DNA of 64,000 nt from Pseudooceanicola onchidii (GCF_004959925.1 NZ_SPUW01000002.1:496001-560000); one strand, 5' to 3'. Positions 52,541 through 61,037 are shown, numbered from the stretch's first letter. Notes: generated from the letters alone by a model not told the origin. Numbers and translations are program-made.

Positions 52541-53664
52541 CAGAAGCCCCGGGCCTTCGCGACCCGTGCGGCGTGATAGCCATAGTCGCCCAGCCATTCG
52601 GCCCCGACGCGCGCACGCTTCATGAAGAAGCCCATGTCAAATTCGTCGGTCATGCCGATGCCACCATGCATCTGGACGCCTTCGCTGACCGCCAGTTTGG
52701 CGGTCCGGGTGGCGCGGGCCTTGGCGATCGACACCGCGATCTCGGCGTCCTCGGGGCTTTCGTCCAGCATCCGGCCGGCGTTGGCGATGGCCGAGGCCGT
52801 GATCTCGATTTCCGCGAACAGGTGCGCGGCGCGGTGTTGCAGAGCCTGGAACGACCCGATGGTGCGGCCGAACTGCTTGCGTTCCTTCAGGTAGCCGGTG
52901 GTCATGCCGAAGGCGCCGGCCGATACGCCCAGAAGCTCGGCCGACAGGGCGGCCTGACCTGCGTTCAGCGCGGTCGCGATGGCGGCCATGCCACCGTCGA
53001 CCTCGCCCACCACGTCGTCGCCGGTCGCCTCGACCGCGTCGAAATCCAGCTGGGCGTGGTCGCGTTCGTCCACCGTGCGCTTGGCCGTGCGCGACAGGCC
53101 CGCACGGTCGGCGTCGATGTCAAAAAGGGTCAGGCCATCGGCCTCGCCCTCGGCGCCGGCGGTCCGGGCCAGGACCAGCACGCGGGTCGCCGCGCCGCCG
53201 TCCGCGACAAAGACCTTGCGCCCAGACAGCCGGAAGGCATTGCCGGATTTCTCGGCCTTCAGCGCGGTGCGCAGGGGCGCGTGCTTCGCGCCTTCGTCCA
53301 CGGCCAGCGCATAGATCGACGATCCGTCGGCGATGCCCGCCAGCCGGTCGTTGGCGGCACCTTTGAGCGCGGTGGCCGTCATCACGGCGGTCGAGATGAA
53401 CGGAGAGCTGGCCAGCACCTCGCCCATCTCCTCGCTCAGGATACCCGCTGCGCGGTGACCCATGTCGGACCCGCCGGCCTCTTCGGATAGCAGCACGCCG
53501 GTCCAGCCCATCTGGGCCATTTCCTTCCAGAGGCCCGGGTCATAGGTCCGGCCAGCATCGCGGTTGGCGCGAAAGGCGGTGATGGGGGAGGATTCCGAAA
53601 GGAACCCGCGCGCGGCATCGCGCAGCATGACTTCATCCTCGGTCGGGACAAGCGAAGCAACCAT
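52540..53664 (-). CDS. Acyl-CoA dehydrogenase, small (beta-type) subunit of second pair
   Basis: A 374-residue acyl-CoA dehydrogenase homologue. YLKERKQFGRTIGSFQALQHRAA and VQMHGGIGMTDEFDMGFFMKRA are in the C-terminal half. Aligned by eye on helix G, Gly stands where its partner has Glu, and no YEGT-type Glu is present, so it is likely non-catalytic by itself. It follows the 400-residue dehydrogenase by 12 bases. Overlaps the SDR gene downstream. Parallels the pair at 3333-5576. Confidence 0.9.
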   Translation of the reverse strand: MVASLVPTEDEVMLRDAARGFLSESSPITAFRANRDAGRTYDPGLWKEMAQMGWTGVLLSEEAGGSDMGHRAAGILSEEMGEVLASSPFISTAVMTATALKGAANDRLAGIADGSSIYALAVDEGAKHAPLRTALKAEKSGNAFRLSGRKVFVADGGAATRVLVLARTAGAEGEADGLTLFDIDADRAGLSRTAKRTVDERDHAQLDFDAVEATGDDVVGEVDGGMAAIATALNAGQAALSAELLGVSAGAFGMTTGYLKERKQFGRTIGSFQALQHRAAHLFAEIEITASAIANAGRMLDESPEDAEIAVSIAKARATRTAKLAVSEGVQMHGGIGMTDEFDMGFFMKRARVGAEWLGDYGYHAARVAKARGF

Positions 53665-53676
53665 GGTGTTATTCCT

Positions 53677-54879
53677 TTACGAAGACGGCAGTTCGAGAAC
53701 ACGCTTGGACAGGATGTCGAGCATCACTTCGCTCGTCCCGCCCTCGATCGAGTTCGCCTTGGTGCGCAGCCATTCCGGCGCCAGCGTGCCGTGATCGCCG
53801 TCCCATTCGACCCCTTCGGAGCCGGTGATGGACATCAGGATTTCGTACCGGCGCTTGTTCAGCTCGGTCCCCGAATACTTCAGCATGGCCGAGGCATGGC
53901 CGACGCCGCCCTGTTTGGCCATGTCCTTGTAGCGTTCCATCGTCATGCCCATGGCGAGCGTGTCGATCTCAAGCTCCATGGTTTCGGCGCGGATGATCGG
54001 ATCTTCCATGAGGTGGTCGTCCAGCGTGTCGATGAAGGCGCCCAGGGACCGTCCGCCCAGGATGCCACCCGCCGCGCCAGAACCGCCGCCGCCGATCATT
54101 TCACGTTCGTGTGTCAGCAGGTGCTTGGCCACGTCCCAGCCGCGGTTCAGCTCTCCGACGATGCGGGATGTGCCGTCGTCCTGCTTGGGCACGGTGACGT
54201 CGTCAAAGAAGGTCTCGCAGAAAGGGGAAGAGCCCGAGATCAGCTTGATCGGCTTGGTCGAAACGCCGGTTTCGGACATGTCGATCAGCATGAAGGAAAT
54301 GCCCTTGTGCTTGGGCGCGTCCTTGTCGGTGCGCACCAGAGCAAAGATCCAGTCGGCGTGGTTGGCGTAGGAGGTCCAGATCTTCTGGCCGTTCACCACC
54401 CAGTGGTCGCCCTTGTCCTCGGCGCGGGTCTGGACGTTGGCCAGATCCGATCCGGCGCCGGGTTCGGAATAGCCCTGGCACCAGCGGATGCGGCCGTTGG
54501 TGATGTCGGGCAGGTATTTCAGCTTCTGTTCATGGGTGCCGAAGGCCAGCAGCGCCGGGCCAAGCATCCAGAGGCCGAAACTTTCCAGCGGAGAGGGTGC
54601 CTTGGCCTTTTCCATCTCTTCGCGGAAGACCTTTTCCTGCGCCCGCGACAGGCCCGCGCCGCCGTATTCGACAGGCCAGCGGGGGGCGGTCAGGCCGACC
54701 GAAGCCGCGTTTTCCATCCAGATTCGCTGCTCGTCCGACGCAAATTCAAAGCGCTTGCCGCCCCAGCAGATCGTCCGCGCGGATGCGGGCATATCCTTCA
54801 GTTTTTGCGGGCATTTTTCGGCGATAAAGGCCGCGACCTCGGACCGAAAAAGGTCCAGGTCGTCCGAAAATGACGACAT
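53677..54879 (-). CDS. Acyl-CoA dehydrogenase, large (alpha-type) subunit of second pair
   Basis: A 400-residue FAD enzyme. QGYSEPGAGSDLANV is the FAD/substrate loop, and NGQKIWTSYANHADWIF follows. Glu258 in HLLTHEREMI is at the helix-G catalytic position, whereas the C-terminal IEGGTSEVML has Gly at the medium-chain catalytic position. First gene of the minus-strand acyl-CoA operon; its ATG at 54879 follows GGGAGGAGA. Only 141 bases separate it from the divergent ABC importer, so the two may share control. Substrate unknown. Confidence 0.93.
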   Translation of the reverse strand: MSSFSDDLDLFRSEVAAFIAEKCPQKLKDMPASARTICWGGKRFEFASDEQRIWMENAASVGLTAPRWPVEYGGAGLSRAQEKVFREEMEKAKAPSPLESFGLWMLGPALLAFGTHEQKLKYLPDITNGRIRWCQGYSEPGAGSDLANVQTRAEDKGDHWVVNGQKIWTSYANHADWIFALVRTDKDAPKHKGISFMLIDMSETGVSTKPIKLISGSSPFCETFFDDVTVPKQDDGTSRIVGELNRGWDVAKHLLTHEREMIGGGGSGAAGGILGGRSLGAFIDTLDDHLMEDPIIRAETMELEIDTLAMGMTMERYKDMAKQGGVGHASAMLKYSGTELNKRRYEILMSITGSEGVEWDGDHGTLAPEWLRTKANSIEGGTSEVMLDILSKRVLELPSS

Positions 54880-54904
54880 GCGCTCTCCTCCCAGACGCGT
54901 GATG

Positions 54905-54919
54905 TTTTGCAGTGCAGAA
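54905..54919. promoter_or_regulatory. TTTTGCA-G-TGCAGAA inverted repeat between acyl-CoA operon and ABC importer
   Basis: The same TTTTGCA word as at 1066, here as a near-perfect inverted repeat (6 of 7 pairs) with a one-base gap. It sits 26 bases upstream of the dehydrogenase start, so binding could block that transcript and affect the divergent importer. The same regulator at both loci is plausible. Confidence 0.4.
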
Positions 54920-54937
54920 TAGAATTTCACAGATTGC

Positions 54938-54966
54938 TTGACAAGGCGGGTCGGAAACCTTTTGAT
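54938..54966 (+). promoter_or_regulatory. Candidate sigma70 promoter of the Liv-type importer
   Basis: TTGACA at 54938-54943, a 17-base spacer and TTTGAT at 54961-54966. The -35 is perfect, the -10 matches four of six. It lies 55 bases before the solute-binding protein start. Confidence 0.6.
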
Positions 54967-55020
54967 CGACCCAGAAACGTTCGGGAACAGAATCCGGACT
55001 TTCGTAACGGGAGGAAATCT

Positions 55021-56256
55021 ATGTCCATCAAAACTGCCGCTCTCGCGGCTGCTGTCTCTGTTGTTGCTGTTTCTTCTGCAATGGCTGACGTCAAATTCGC
55101 ATTCATCGACCCGCTGTCGGGCCCCATGGGTCCGTCCGGTGAGGCCGGCTACACCAGCTTCCTGCTTGCAGCCGAACATATCAATGCAAATGGTGGCGTG
55201 AACGGCGAACAAATCGAAGTCAAAGGCTACGACAACAAGGTCAACCCGAAGGAATCCCTGGTTCAGCTGCAGAAAGCCATCGACGATGGCGTGCGCTACA
55301 TCTTCCAGGGCAACGGGTCGTCCGTGGCTGCCGCGATCATCGACGCGGTCAACAAGCATAACCAGCGGAACCCCGGTGACGAGGTCCTGTTCTTCAACTA
55401 CGCCGCCGTGACGCCGGACTTCACCAACGACGGTTGCTCGTTCTGGCACTTCCGCTTCGACGCGCATGCCGACATGAAGATGGCCGCAATCACCGACTAC
55501 ATTCAGGGCCAGGACGACATCAAGAAGGTCTACCTGATCGGTCAGGACTACATCTTCGGTCAGGCCGTCGCGGCCGCGGCGGAAAGCCAGCTGAAGGAAA
55601 AGCGGCCCGACATCGAAATCGTCGGCAACGAACTGCACCCGCTGGCAAAGGTGAAGGACTTCACCCCCTACATCCAGAAGATCATTTCTTCCGGTGCGGA
55701 TGCCGTGATCACCGGCAACTGGGGCGCCGACATGCAGCTGCTGATGAAAGCCGCTGCGGAATCCGGCTCTGAAATCCCCTACTTCACCTTCTACGGCGGT
55801 TCGCTTGGTGCGGTGTCGGCCCTGGGTGAAGGCGCGATCGACCGCCTGTACCAGGTGACCGAAGCGATCACCAACCTGGATGCGTCGGACGAGCAGTACG
55901 CTCTGATCGAGGAATACAAGCAGCGTTTCCCCGAGTATGACTACTACTACCACCGTGCGTTCAACGCTCTGAACATGTTCAAGCAGGCGGCGGAAACTGC
56001 CGGATCCAACGATCCGATCCCGGTGGCCTTCGCGCTGGAAGGCATGACCTACGAAGAGCCCTATGGCACCGCGACCATGCGCGCCGACGATCACCAGCTG
56101 CAGCAGAACCTGTACATCTCGACCGTCTCGAAGGACGTGAAGTACGGCGTGGACAACATCGACCTCGGCTGGAAGCTGCTGGACGGCGGCAAAATCGACG
56201 CAGCCGCGGCCGAACAGCCGACGACCTGCCAGATGGAGCGCCCGGAGAAGCCGTAA
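55021..56256 (+). CDS. Liv-type ABC transporter periplasmic solute-binding protein
   Basis: A 411-residue type I periplasmic binding protein. The signal is MSIKTAALAAAVSVVAVSSAMA. The mature part begins VKFAFIDPLSGPMGPSGEAGYTSF, the family's ligand-loop region, and AVTPDFTNDGCSFWHFRFDAHAD is typical of carboxylate-binding members, with a single Cys in the mature lobe. The operon position supports import of an amino acid, amide or aromatic/aliphatic carboxylate; the divergent acyl-CoA cluster suggests the last. ATG at 55021 has GGGAGGAAA. It is followed by a stem-loop and then permease genes. Confidence 0.9.
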   Translation: MSIKTAALAAAVSVVAVSSAMADVKFAFIDPLSGPMGPSGEAGYTSFLLAAEHINANGGVNGEQIEVKGYDNKVNPKESLVQLQKAIDDGVRYIFQGNGSSVAAAIIDAVNKHNQRNPGDEVLFFNYAAVTPDFTNDGCSFWHFRFDAHADMKMAAITDYIQGQDDIKKVYLIGQDYIFGQAVAAAAESQLKEKRPDIEIVGNELHPLAKVKDFTPYIQKIISSGADAVITGNWGADMQLLMKAAAESGSEIPYFTFYGGSLGAVSALGEGAIDRLYQVTEAITNLDASDEQYALIEEYKQRFPEYDYYYHRAFNALNMFKQAAETAGSNDPIPVAFALEGMTYEEPYGTATMRADDHQLQQNLYISTVSKDVKYGVDNIDLGWKLLDGGKIDAAAAEQPTTCQMERPEKP

Positions 56257-56284
56257 TCCACGGGTTCTTCACTGCTGACTGATC

Positions 56285-56314
56285 AGGGCGCCGTGCAGGT
56301 CTGCGCGGCGCCCT
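56285..56314 (+). terminator. Intercistronic stem-loop between solute-binding protein and permease genes
   Basis: AGGGCGCCG (56285-56293) and CGGCGCCCT (56306-56314) form nine pairs, extended by inner pairs. The T-run is poor (TCCTAC), so it is likely an RNA-stabilising or partly terminating element that leaves the binding protein mRNA in excess, as known for other ABC operons. Confidence 0.6.
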
Positions 56315-56336
56315 TCCTACACTCAACGAGGTCATC

Positions 56337-57269
56337 ATGGAAACGATCGTATTCGCGCTGCTGAACGGCGTGATCTACGGGCTTTTGCTGTTCATGCTGT
56401 CGTCCGGCCTGACCCTCATCTTCTCGATGATGGGCGTGCTGAACTTCGCACATGCGAGCTTTTACATGCTGGGCGCCTACTTCGCCTTCACCATCATGGG
56501 CGCGACCAGCTTCTGGATCGCCCTGTTCCTTGCCCCCGTTCTTGTCGGACTGGTCGGGGCCGTCGTCGAAAGATACGGTCTGCGGCGGGTTCACGCGAAC
56601 GGCCACGTGGCGGAACTTCTGTTCACCTTCGGCCTCGCCTACCTGATCGAGGAGATCGTCAAGATTTTCTACGGCAAGACCGCCGTGGATTATAAGATCC
56701 CCTCGCTTCTCGATTTCCCGGCCTTCACGATCTACGGGGCTTCGTTCCCGGCCTACCGGATGTTCATGCTTGTCATCGCCATCGGGATGCTGATCGGCCT
56801 GTGGTTCCTTCTCAAGAAGACCCGCGCCGGTCTGATCATCCAGGCCGCCCTGACGCATCCGCACATGGTGGGCCACCTGGGCCACAACGTGCCGCTGATC
56901 TTCATGACCGTCTTCGGCATCGGCTGTGCGCTGGCCGGTCTGGCGGGCGTGATCGCGGGCAACATCTTCGTGACCGACCCGGCCATGGCGGTGCAGATGG
57001 GCCCGATCGTCTTCGTGGTGGTTGTCGTCGGCGGGATCGGATCGCTGGAAGGGGCCTTCCTGGCTTCGATCCTGATCGGCCTGCTGCAGAACTTCGCCGT
57101 GGGGATCAGTGCGTCCTTCGCGGATATCTTCTGGTTTACCGGCCTCAGCCCGACCTCGGAAATCGGTGACATCACCGTGTCGTCGCTGGCCCCGGTCCTG
57201 CCGTTCCTGCTGCTGGTCCTGATGCTGATCTTCCGCCCGCGCGGCCTGATGGGAGAGCAAGAGCTATGA
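56337..57269 (+). CDS. livH: Liv-type ABC transporter permease (LivH-like)
   Basis: A 310-residue membrane permease with about eight helices. The family's GLTLIFSMMGVLNFAHASFYMLGAYFAF is at the N terminus (residues 22-50), and the cytoplasmic EAA-like loop includes ITRAGLIIQAALTHPHMV-type sequence around residue 160. It forms the transport pore with the LivM-like permease, which it overlaps by ATGA. Ligand depends on the binding protein. Confidence 0.94.
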   Translation: METIVFALLNGVIYGLLLFMLSSGLTLIFSMMGVLNFAHASFYMLGAYFAFTIMGATSFWIALFLAPVLVGLVGAVVERYGLRRVHANGHVAELLFTFGLAYLIEEIVKIFYGKTAVDYKIPSLLDFPAFTIYGASFPAYRMFMLVIAIGMLIGLWFLLKKTRAGLIIQAALTHPHMVGHLGHNVPLIFMTVFGIGCALAGLAGVIAGNIFVTDPAMAVQMGPIVFVVVVVGGIGSLEGAFLASILIGLLQNFAVGISASFADIFWFTGLSPTSEIGDITVSSLAPVLPFLLLVLMLIFRPRGLMGEQEL

Positions 57270-58534
57270 GCGACACAACCCAAAGCTATCAGAACATCGC
57301 GCCCTCGGGCGCGGCCAAGTTCCGCCAGCGGATCCTGCCGTTTGCCGTGTTCATCGCGATCATCCTGCTGATCCCGCTGACCGATCCGTCGCGGACCATG
57401 TATGCGCTGATGCACCAGATGGCGATCTACATCGTCTTCGCGGTGGCCTACAACATGCTGCTGGGCAAGGGGGGCATGCTGTCCTTCGGCCACGCGGTCT
57501 ACTTCGGCCTCGGCGGTTATCTGTGCATGCACGCCATGAACTGGATCGCCGACGGGACGGGCATCTGGGGCAGCTTCCCGACGTTCTTCCTGCCGATCAT
57601 CGGCTTCGTCGGCGGCGGCCTTGCGGCCATCGTGATCGGCTCCTTCTCGACCAAGCGGTCGGGGACGACCTTCGCGATGATCTCTCTCGGTGTGGCCGAG
57701 CTGATCTTTGCCGGCGCCTTCATGTTCGACAGCCTCTTCGGCGGCGAACAGGGGATCAACGGTGACCGGATGAACGGCCCCGAGGTCTTCGGCCTGTCGA
57801 TGGGTCCGCAGTCGGACATCTACTGGTTCATGGCCTTCTGGACGATCCTTGCGGTCATCGCGATGTATGCCTTCACGCGGACGCCGCTTGGCCGTCTGTC
57901 CGAGGCAACCCGCGACAACCCGCAGCGGGTCGAGTTCATCGGCTACAACCCGCAGCGCGTGCGCTGGCTGGTCTTCTCGCTCTCGGGCGCCTTCGCGGGC
58001 CTGGCGGGCGGCATGTCGGCCGTGAACTACGAGATCTTCACGCCGGAAGCGCTGTCGCTGATCCCGTCGGGTTTCGTCCTGATCATGGCCTACGTGGGGG
58101 GCATCACCTACTTCGTCGGTCCGATCATGGGGGCGATCCTGCTGACCTACATGTCGTCGATGATGTCGGACTTCACCGAAGCCTGGCTGCTCTACCTCGG
58201 GCTGATGTTCGTCCTGATCGTGATGTACGCGCCGCGTGGCATCGCCGGGATCATCTTCGGCATCTGGGACGGCATCCGTGGTCCCAATGCAGGCGAGATG
58301 ATGCGCAAGTGGGCGGTTCAGCTGGCGGGTGGTCTCCTGATGCTGATCGGTCTGATCGTCCTGGTCGAGGTCGCCGTGCGCTGGTCCAACGGCTGGGGTG
58401 AGGCCTTCGAACCCTTCGGTCTGCACTTCACCCATGGCTCCATCGTGACCTGGATCGTCATCATCGTCCCGCTTGTCGCAGGGGGTTACCTGCTGCGGCT
58501 CGCGGGTCGCGAGAAAGAGGAGATGCCGGCATGA
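57266..58534 (+). CDS. livM: Liv-type ABC transporter permease (LivM-like)
   Basis: A 422-residue membrane permease with about ten helices. GKGGMLSFGHAVYFGLGGYLC and TPLGRLSEATRDNPQRVEFIGYNPQRVRWLVFSLSG are family signatures. It overlaps LivH-like by ATGA and LivG-like by ATGA, showing tight co-translation. It is longer than the E. coli homologue mainly at the C terminus, where a further helix (WIVIIVPLVAGGYLLRLAG) is seen. Confidence 0.94.
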   Translation: MSDTTQSYQNIAPSGAAKFRQRILPFAVFIAIILLIPLTDPSRTMYALMHQMAIYIVFAVAYNMLLGKGGMLSFGHAVYFGLGGYLCMHAMNWIADGTGIWGSFPTFFLPIIGFVGGGLAAIVIGSFSTKRSGTTFAMISLGVAELIFAGAFMFDSLFGGEQGINGDRMNGPEVFGLSMGPQSDIYWFMAFWTILAVIAMYAFTRTPLGRLSEATRDNPQRVEFIGYNPQRVRWLVFSLSGAFAGLAGGMSAVNYEIFTPEALSLIPSGFVLIMAYVGGITYFVGPIMGAILLTYMSSMMSDFTEAWLLYLGLMFVLIVMYAPRGIAGIIFGIWDGIRGPNAGEMMRKWAVQLAGGLLMLIGLIVLVEVAVRWSNGWGEAFEPFGLHFTHGSIVTWIVIIVPLVAGGYLLRLAGREKEEMPA

Positions 58535-59298
58535 CCGCACCCGCCCTTTCCCTGAAGAACCTGTGCAAGAGCTTCGGCCCGGCCAAGATCATCAATGACG
58601 TGACCCTGGATATCGCCAAGGGGGAACGTCACGCGATCATCGGTCCGAACGGCGCAGGCAAGTCGACACTCTTCAACCTGATCTCGGGGCTCTACACCCC
58701 GACATCCGGCACGGTGTCGCTGAACGGCACGCTGATCTCAGGCGTCGCCCCGTTCGAGATCAACCGGATGGGCCTGTCGCGGTCCTTCCAGGTCTCGAAC
58801 ATCTTCGCCAACATGACGGTGCGCGAAAACGTGCGCTGCGGCGTGCTGCATTCGCTTGGCCAGGGCTACGCCTTCTGGAAAAGCGTGACCTCGTCGAAAG
58901 AGGTGCAGGAGAAGACCTACGAGGTGCTGGAACATTGTTCGCTTGTCGACAAGGCCAACACCCCGGCAGCGCTTCTGCCCTACGCCGACCAGCGGGCGCT
59001 CGAGATCGCGATCACCATCGCGGGCGGTGCCAATGTCATCCTGCTGGATGAACCGACCGCGGGGATGAGCCATTCGGAAACCGACCGCGCGGTGGAACTG
59101 ATCCGCAAGTCGACCGAGGGCAAGACGCTGGTGATCGTCGAACACGACATGGGCGTGATCTTCGACCTGGCCGACCGCATCTCGGTGCTTGTCTACGGCG
59201 AAATCATCGCCTCGGCGCCGCCGTCGGAAATCCGCGGCGATCCGAAGGTCCGCGAAGCCTATCTCGGGGATGAAGCCCTGCCGGAGGAAACCGTATGA
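58531..59298 (+). CDS. livG: Liv-type ABC transporter ATPase (LivG-like)
   Basis: A 255-residue ATP-binding subunit. Walker A GPNGAGKSTLFNLISG, the LivG-typical QVSNIFANMTVRENV, and Walker B VILLDEPTAGMSHSETDRAV with signature region before it (YADQRALEIAITIAGG, where the usual LSGG has become LPYADQ). Canonical Lys in Walker A. Overlaps both neighbours. The LivG signature change is a known variation in this subfamily, not a defect. Confidence 0.95.
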   Translation: MTAPALSLKNLCKSFGPAKIINDVTLDIAKGERHAIIGPNGAGKSTLFNLISGLYTPTSGTVSLNGTLISGVAPFEINRMGLSRSFQVSNIFANMTVRENVRCGVLHSLGQGYAFWKSVTSSKEVQEKTYEVLEHCSLVDKANTPAALLPYADQRALEIAITIAGGANVILLDEPTAGMSHSETDRAVELIRKSTEGKTLVIVEHDMGVIFDLADRISVLVYGEIIASAPPSEIRGDPKVREAYLGDEALPEETV

Positions 59299-60002
59299 CC
59301 CAGCCAATGCTCGAGGTCAAAGACCTCCACGCCTTCTACGGCAAGTCCCACGTCCTGCGCGGCGTGAACATGGAGATCATGCCGGGCGAGGTGATCGCGC
59401 TTCTGGGCCGCAACGGCGTGGGTCGGTCGACCACCGCCAAGGCCATCATGGGCGAGGTCGCGCCGAAAGGGGAGATCCTCTTCAAGGGCGAGCCGATCGC
59501 GGGGCTGGAAAGCCACAAGATCAGCCGCATGGGCCTGGGCTACGTGCCGGAATCGCGGGACATCTTCCCGACGATGACGGTGCGCCAGAACCTGATCCTT
59601 GGCATCAAGGACATGAAGAACCCCGGCAAGTACACCGTGGACGACATGCTCGACATGTTCCCCAACCTGCGCCGCCGGGCCGACAATGCGGCGGGCGTCC
59701 TGTCGGGCGGGGAAAAGCAGATGCTGACCATGTGCCGGACCCTGATGGGCAACCCGGAGCTGATCATCATCGACGAACCGACCGAAGGCCTCGCGCCCAA
59801 GATCGTGCAGCAGATCGGCGATACGATCGCGGAAATCGCCAAGACCGGCGTCGCGATCCTGCTGGTCGAACAGAAGCTGTCGATCGCCCTGCGCATCGCC
59901 AACCGCGTCTATGTCATGGGACACGGTGAAATCGTCTACGGCGGCACCCCGTCGGATTTCGCCACGCGCGATGATGTCCGCAAGGAATGGCTCGAAGTCT
60001 GA
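59295..60002 (+). CDS. livF: Liv-type ABC transporter ATPase (LivF-like) with Walker A Lys-to-Arg change
   Basis: A 235-residue ATP-binding subunit. Walker A reads GRNGVGRSTT: Arg44 takes the place of the usual Lys (codon CGG at 59424-59426). The LSGGEKQMLTMCRTLM signature and LIIIDEPTEGLAP Walker B are normal, as is the H-loop region. The other ATPase, LivG-like, keeps Lys, so one nucleotide site may be degenerate. AGLESHKISRMGLGYVPESRDIFPTMTVRQN is LivF-like. Overlaps LivG-like by ATGA. A terminator follows. Confidence 0.93.
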   Translation: MTQPMLEVKDLHAFYGKSHVLRGVNMEIMPGEVIALLGRNGVGRSTTAKAIMGEVAPKGEILFKGEPIAGLESHKISRMGLGYVPESRDIFPTMTVRQNLILGIKDMKNPGKYTVDDMLDMFPNLRRRADNAAGVLSGGEKQMLTMCRTLMGNPELIIIDEPTEGLAPKIVQQIGDTIAEIAKTGVAILLVEQKLSIALRIANRVYVMGHGEIVYGGTPSDFATRDDVRKEWLEV

Positions 60003-60026
60003 GAGCCGCGACACCTCGCGACGACC

Positions 60027-60050
60027 AAAGGGGCCTTTCGGGGCCCCTTT
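60027..60050 (+). terminator. Terminator of the Liv-type operon
   Basis: AAAGGGGCC (60027-60035) pairs with GGCCCCTTT (60042-60050), loop TTTCGG, then CTTCATCTT. It lies 24 bases past the last ATPase stop. Confidence 0.7.
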
Positions 60051-60060
60051 CTTCATCTTG

Positions 60061-60084
60061 CCCCAAATACTCCCGCCGGAGGCC
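60061..60084. repeat. AAATACTCCCGCCGG intergenic repeat
   Basis: CCCCAAATACTCCCGCCGGA followed by GGCCTCCG between convergent genes, matching the AAATACCTC element at 6473 in its first half. A recurrent Rhodobacteraceae intergenic motif. It overlaps the end of the terminator region. Confidence 0.45.
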
Positions 60085-60091
60085 TCCGCCC

Positions 60092-60946
60092 TTACCGCCC
60101 GCGCCCGGCCAGTCGCAGGCCCATGAGCCCTGAGGCCAGGATGATCGCGAGGCCCAGGAAGGCCAGCACATCAGGCCAGTCTCCGAAGACGGCAAAGCCC
60201 AGCAGCATGGCCCAGAGGATCTGGCTGTAGACCAGGGGTGCTACCACGTTTGCGGGCAGGTTGCGGCTGGCGATCAGCAGCAGGTAATTGCCAAGCGCCG
60301 ATCCGAAGGCGGACAGCGGGAAGGCCCAGGCGAAGCCGGGGGGCAATGTCTCGGGCCAGGTGTAGACGGCGGCCGGGGTGATCGCCACGGCCCCCATCAC
60401 CAGTTGCGAGAAGAGCAGGAACCGGGGCCGGAACTCTCCGGCGACCATACGCGTCGCGACCAGGTAGCTGCCATAGAAGGTGCCCGCCAGAAGCGCCATC
60501 GCCATGCCGAAGGACATGCCGAAGCCCGGTTTGACCACCAGCAGCACGCCGCCGAACCCGACCAGCAGCAATGTGGCGCGGGTCAGGGTGATGCGTTCCT
60601 TCAGCAGCAGGGCCGAGCCGAAGTAGGCGACCACCGGCCCCACGAAGAAGGCGCCGAAGACATTGGCGATCGGTTCGGTCCGCAGGGCCGTCAGGATCGA
60701 ACTGATCCCGGCCACGATCAGCACCGTGCGCAGCAGCAGGCGGCGGTCGGTAAAGGCGGGCAGATCGGCCCGGGTCAGCCCGACCAGCGGGGCCAGCACG
60801 ACGGCGGCCAGGGCAAAGCGGCCCCAGGCGGCGAAGTAGGGGCTGATCCCCTGAGAGGTCAGGGTCTTGCCGCCGGTATCGCCCAGCACGATGCAGGCCA
60901 TGGCCAGGACGACAAGCACGACGTGGGTCAGGGAAATATTCGGCAT
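60092..60946 (-). CDS. EamA/DMT-family transporter
   Basis: A 284-residue ten-helix drug/metabolite transporter. Two EamA repeats are visible: the first includes LTHVVLVVLAMACIVLGDTGGKTLTSQG and FGAFFVGPVVAYFGSALLLKERI (the internal-repeat end with the ALLLKE signature), and the second ends VAPLVYSQILWAMLLGFAVFGDWPDVLAFLGLAIILASGL. Convergent with the Liv operon. Likely exports a small metabolite; the substrate is not evident. Confidence 0.9.
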   Translation of the reverse strand: MPNISLTHVVLVVLAMACIVLGDTGGKTLTSQGISPYFAAWGRFALAAVVLAPLVGLTRADLPAFTDRRLLLRTVLIVAGISSILTALRTEPIANVFGAFFVGPVVAYFGSALLLKERITLTRATLLLVGFGGVLLVVKPGFGMSFGMAMALLAGTFYGSYLVATRMVAGEFRPRFLLFSQLVMGAVAITPAAVYTWPETLPPGFAWAFPLSAFGSALGNYLLLIASRNLPANVVAPLVYSQILWAMLLGFAVFGDWPDVLAFLGLAIILASGLMGLRLAGRGR

Positions 60947-60988
60947 GACCCTGCTGACCGCATTCTGGGCGACTTGTCAAACCGTATC

Positions 60989-61024
60989 AAAAGGCCGCCC
61001 CGCCAGTGGTTTGGCGGGGCGGCC
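60989..61024 (-). terminator. Strong terminator downstream of the MFS gene
   Basis: GGCCGCCCCGCCA (60993-61005) and TGGCGGGGCGGCC (61012-61024) form 13 pairs, loop GTGGTT. On the minus strand TTTT follows (AAAA at 60989-60992). It ends the MFS-thioesterase transcript and lies just upstream of the EamA start. Confidence 0.9.
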
Positions 61025-61037
61025 CCACGCCTCGGGC

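Noticed and set aside
53677-56094. An 805-codon frame in which the dehydrogenase seems to have a 400-residue N-terminal extension.
   Set aside because: The extension is antisense to the solute-binding protein and lacks domains; GGGAGGAGA and the family start place the ATG at 54879.
58531-59298. LivG-like ATPase seeming to lack an LSGG signature.
   Set aside because: LPYADQ-type sequences replace LSGGQ commonly in this Liv subfamily, so it is not evidence of a broken gene.
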